Source: an uncultured Bacteroides sp. (GTDB lineage Bacteria > Bacteroidota > Bacteroidia > Bacteroidales > Bacteroidaceae). From it: a DNA stretch of 5,478 bases. Made by a program: the position numbers and the translations under genes. Of this stretch, positions 5,392 to 5,478 are shown one piece after another. Numbering within the stretch: position 1 is the first letter of the stretch; each line of letters opens with the position of its first letter. The notes beneath the pieces are model-generated. The model did not search any database, had not been told where the DNA came from, and worked only from the letters and a program-made list of their open reading frames with translations. The stretch is from the NCBI RefSeq assembly GCF_949298305.1, contig NZ_CASFWU010000161.1, positions 1-5,478 of the forward strand. Reading direction: 5' to 3'.

Positions 5392-5478
5392 TATTTCGTT
5401 TCCAGTTGTTGTTTCAGATAAAGGTACCGTTTCAGATAGTTTTCCAGCAGTTGTCCCGTGTAGGGAGGGGTGACAGGT
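5391..5478 (-). CDS. C-terminal end of an unidentified protein
   Basis: A minus-strand frame enters from the right edge and reads PVTPPYTGQLLENYLKRYLY, then LKQQLETK, before a TAA at 5391-5393. That TAA overlaps the ATPase start codon as TAATG. The 28 residues include a likely amphipathic helix (QLLENYLKRYLYLKQQLETK) at the very end. The other two frames are less plausible because only this one ends in the coupling arrangement. The one-base stop/start overlap implies translational coupling, so the protein is probably a functional partner of the ATPase. The family cannot be told from this tail. Confidence 0.7.
   Translation of the reverse strand, partial: PVTPPYTGQLLENYLKRYLYLKQQLETK

Overview
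The window looks like a chromosomal stretch from a Bacteroidales gut bacterium of the Bacteroides/Phocaeicola type. Four things point there: A-rich upstream regions without Shine-Dalgarno motifs, several TAnnTTTG-type -7 promoter boxes, a DUF4491 membrane protein, and an Lrp regulator and FKBP pair of the kind common in that order. Every gene I can support lies on the minus strand, so transcription runs from high to low coordinates.

From right to left: at 3380-5478 there is a tight gene run made of the C-terminal tail of an unidentified protein, a DUF3696-type SMC/ABC-like AAA ATPase that starts inside the tail's stop codon (TAATG) and is frameshifted, and an unrecognised 301-residue protein 24 bases further on. 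This is the most accessory-looking part and may be a remnant of, or an error-containing copy of, a multi-gene conflict or defence-type cassette. At 1749-3302 is an FKBP-type peptidyl-prolyl isomerase operon with its own -7 box: an intact cytoplasmic FKBP followed after 16 bases by an FKBP lipoprotein whose reading frame is broken near 2552-2566, then a strong intrinsic terminator. At 745-1696 an Lrp/AsnC regulator with a clear -7 box is followed by a small DUF4491 membrane protein.

Positions 246-744 hold no credible gene. The stretch contains six tandem copies of a 22-bp unit (337-468), a nested palindrome (608-635), a possible hairpin (494-545) and the promoter of the tRNA. At 121-245 there is a CAT-anticodon tRNA (Met type) with its terminator. 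At the left edge a further minus-strand gene may begin, directly behind a TATCTTTG box.

The FKBP pair probably acts in protein folding, one copy in the cytoplasm and one anchored in the envelope. The ATPase and its neighbour probably act together, but their function cannot be read from the sequence. Two frameshifts in unrelated genes within about 2.5 kb mean that sequencing or assembly error has to be considered alongside true gene decay.
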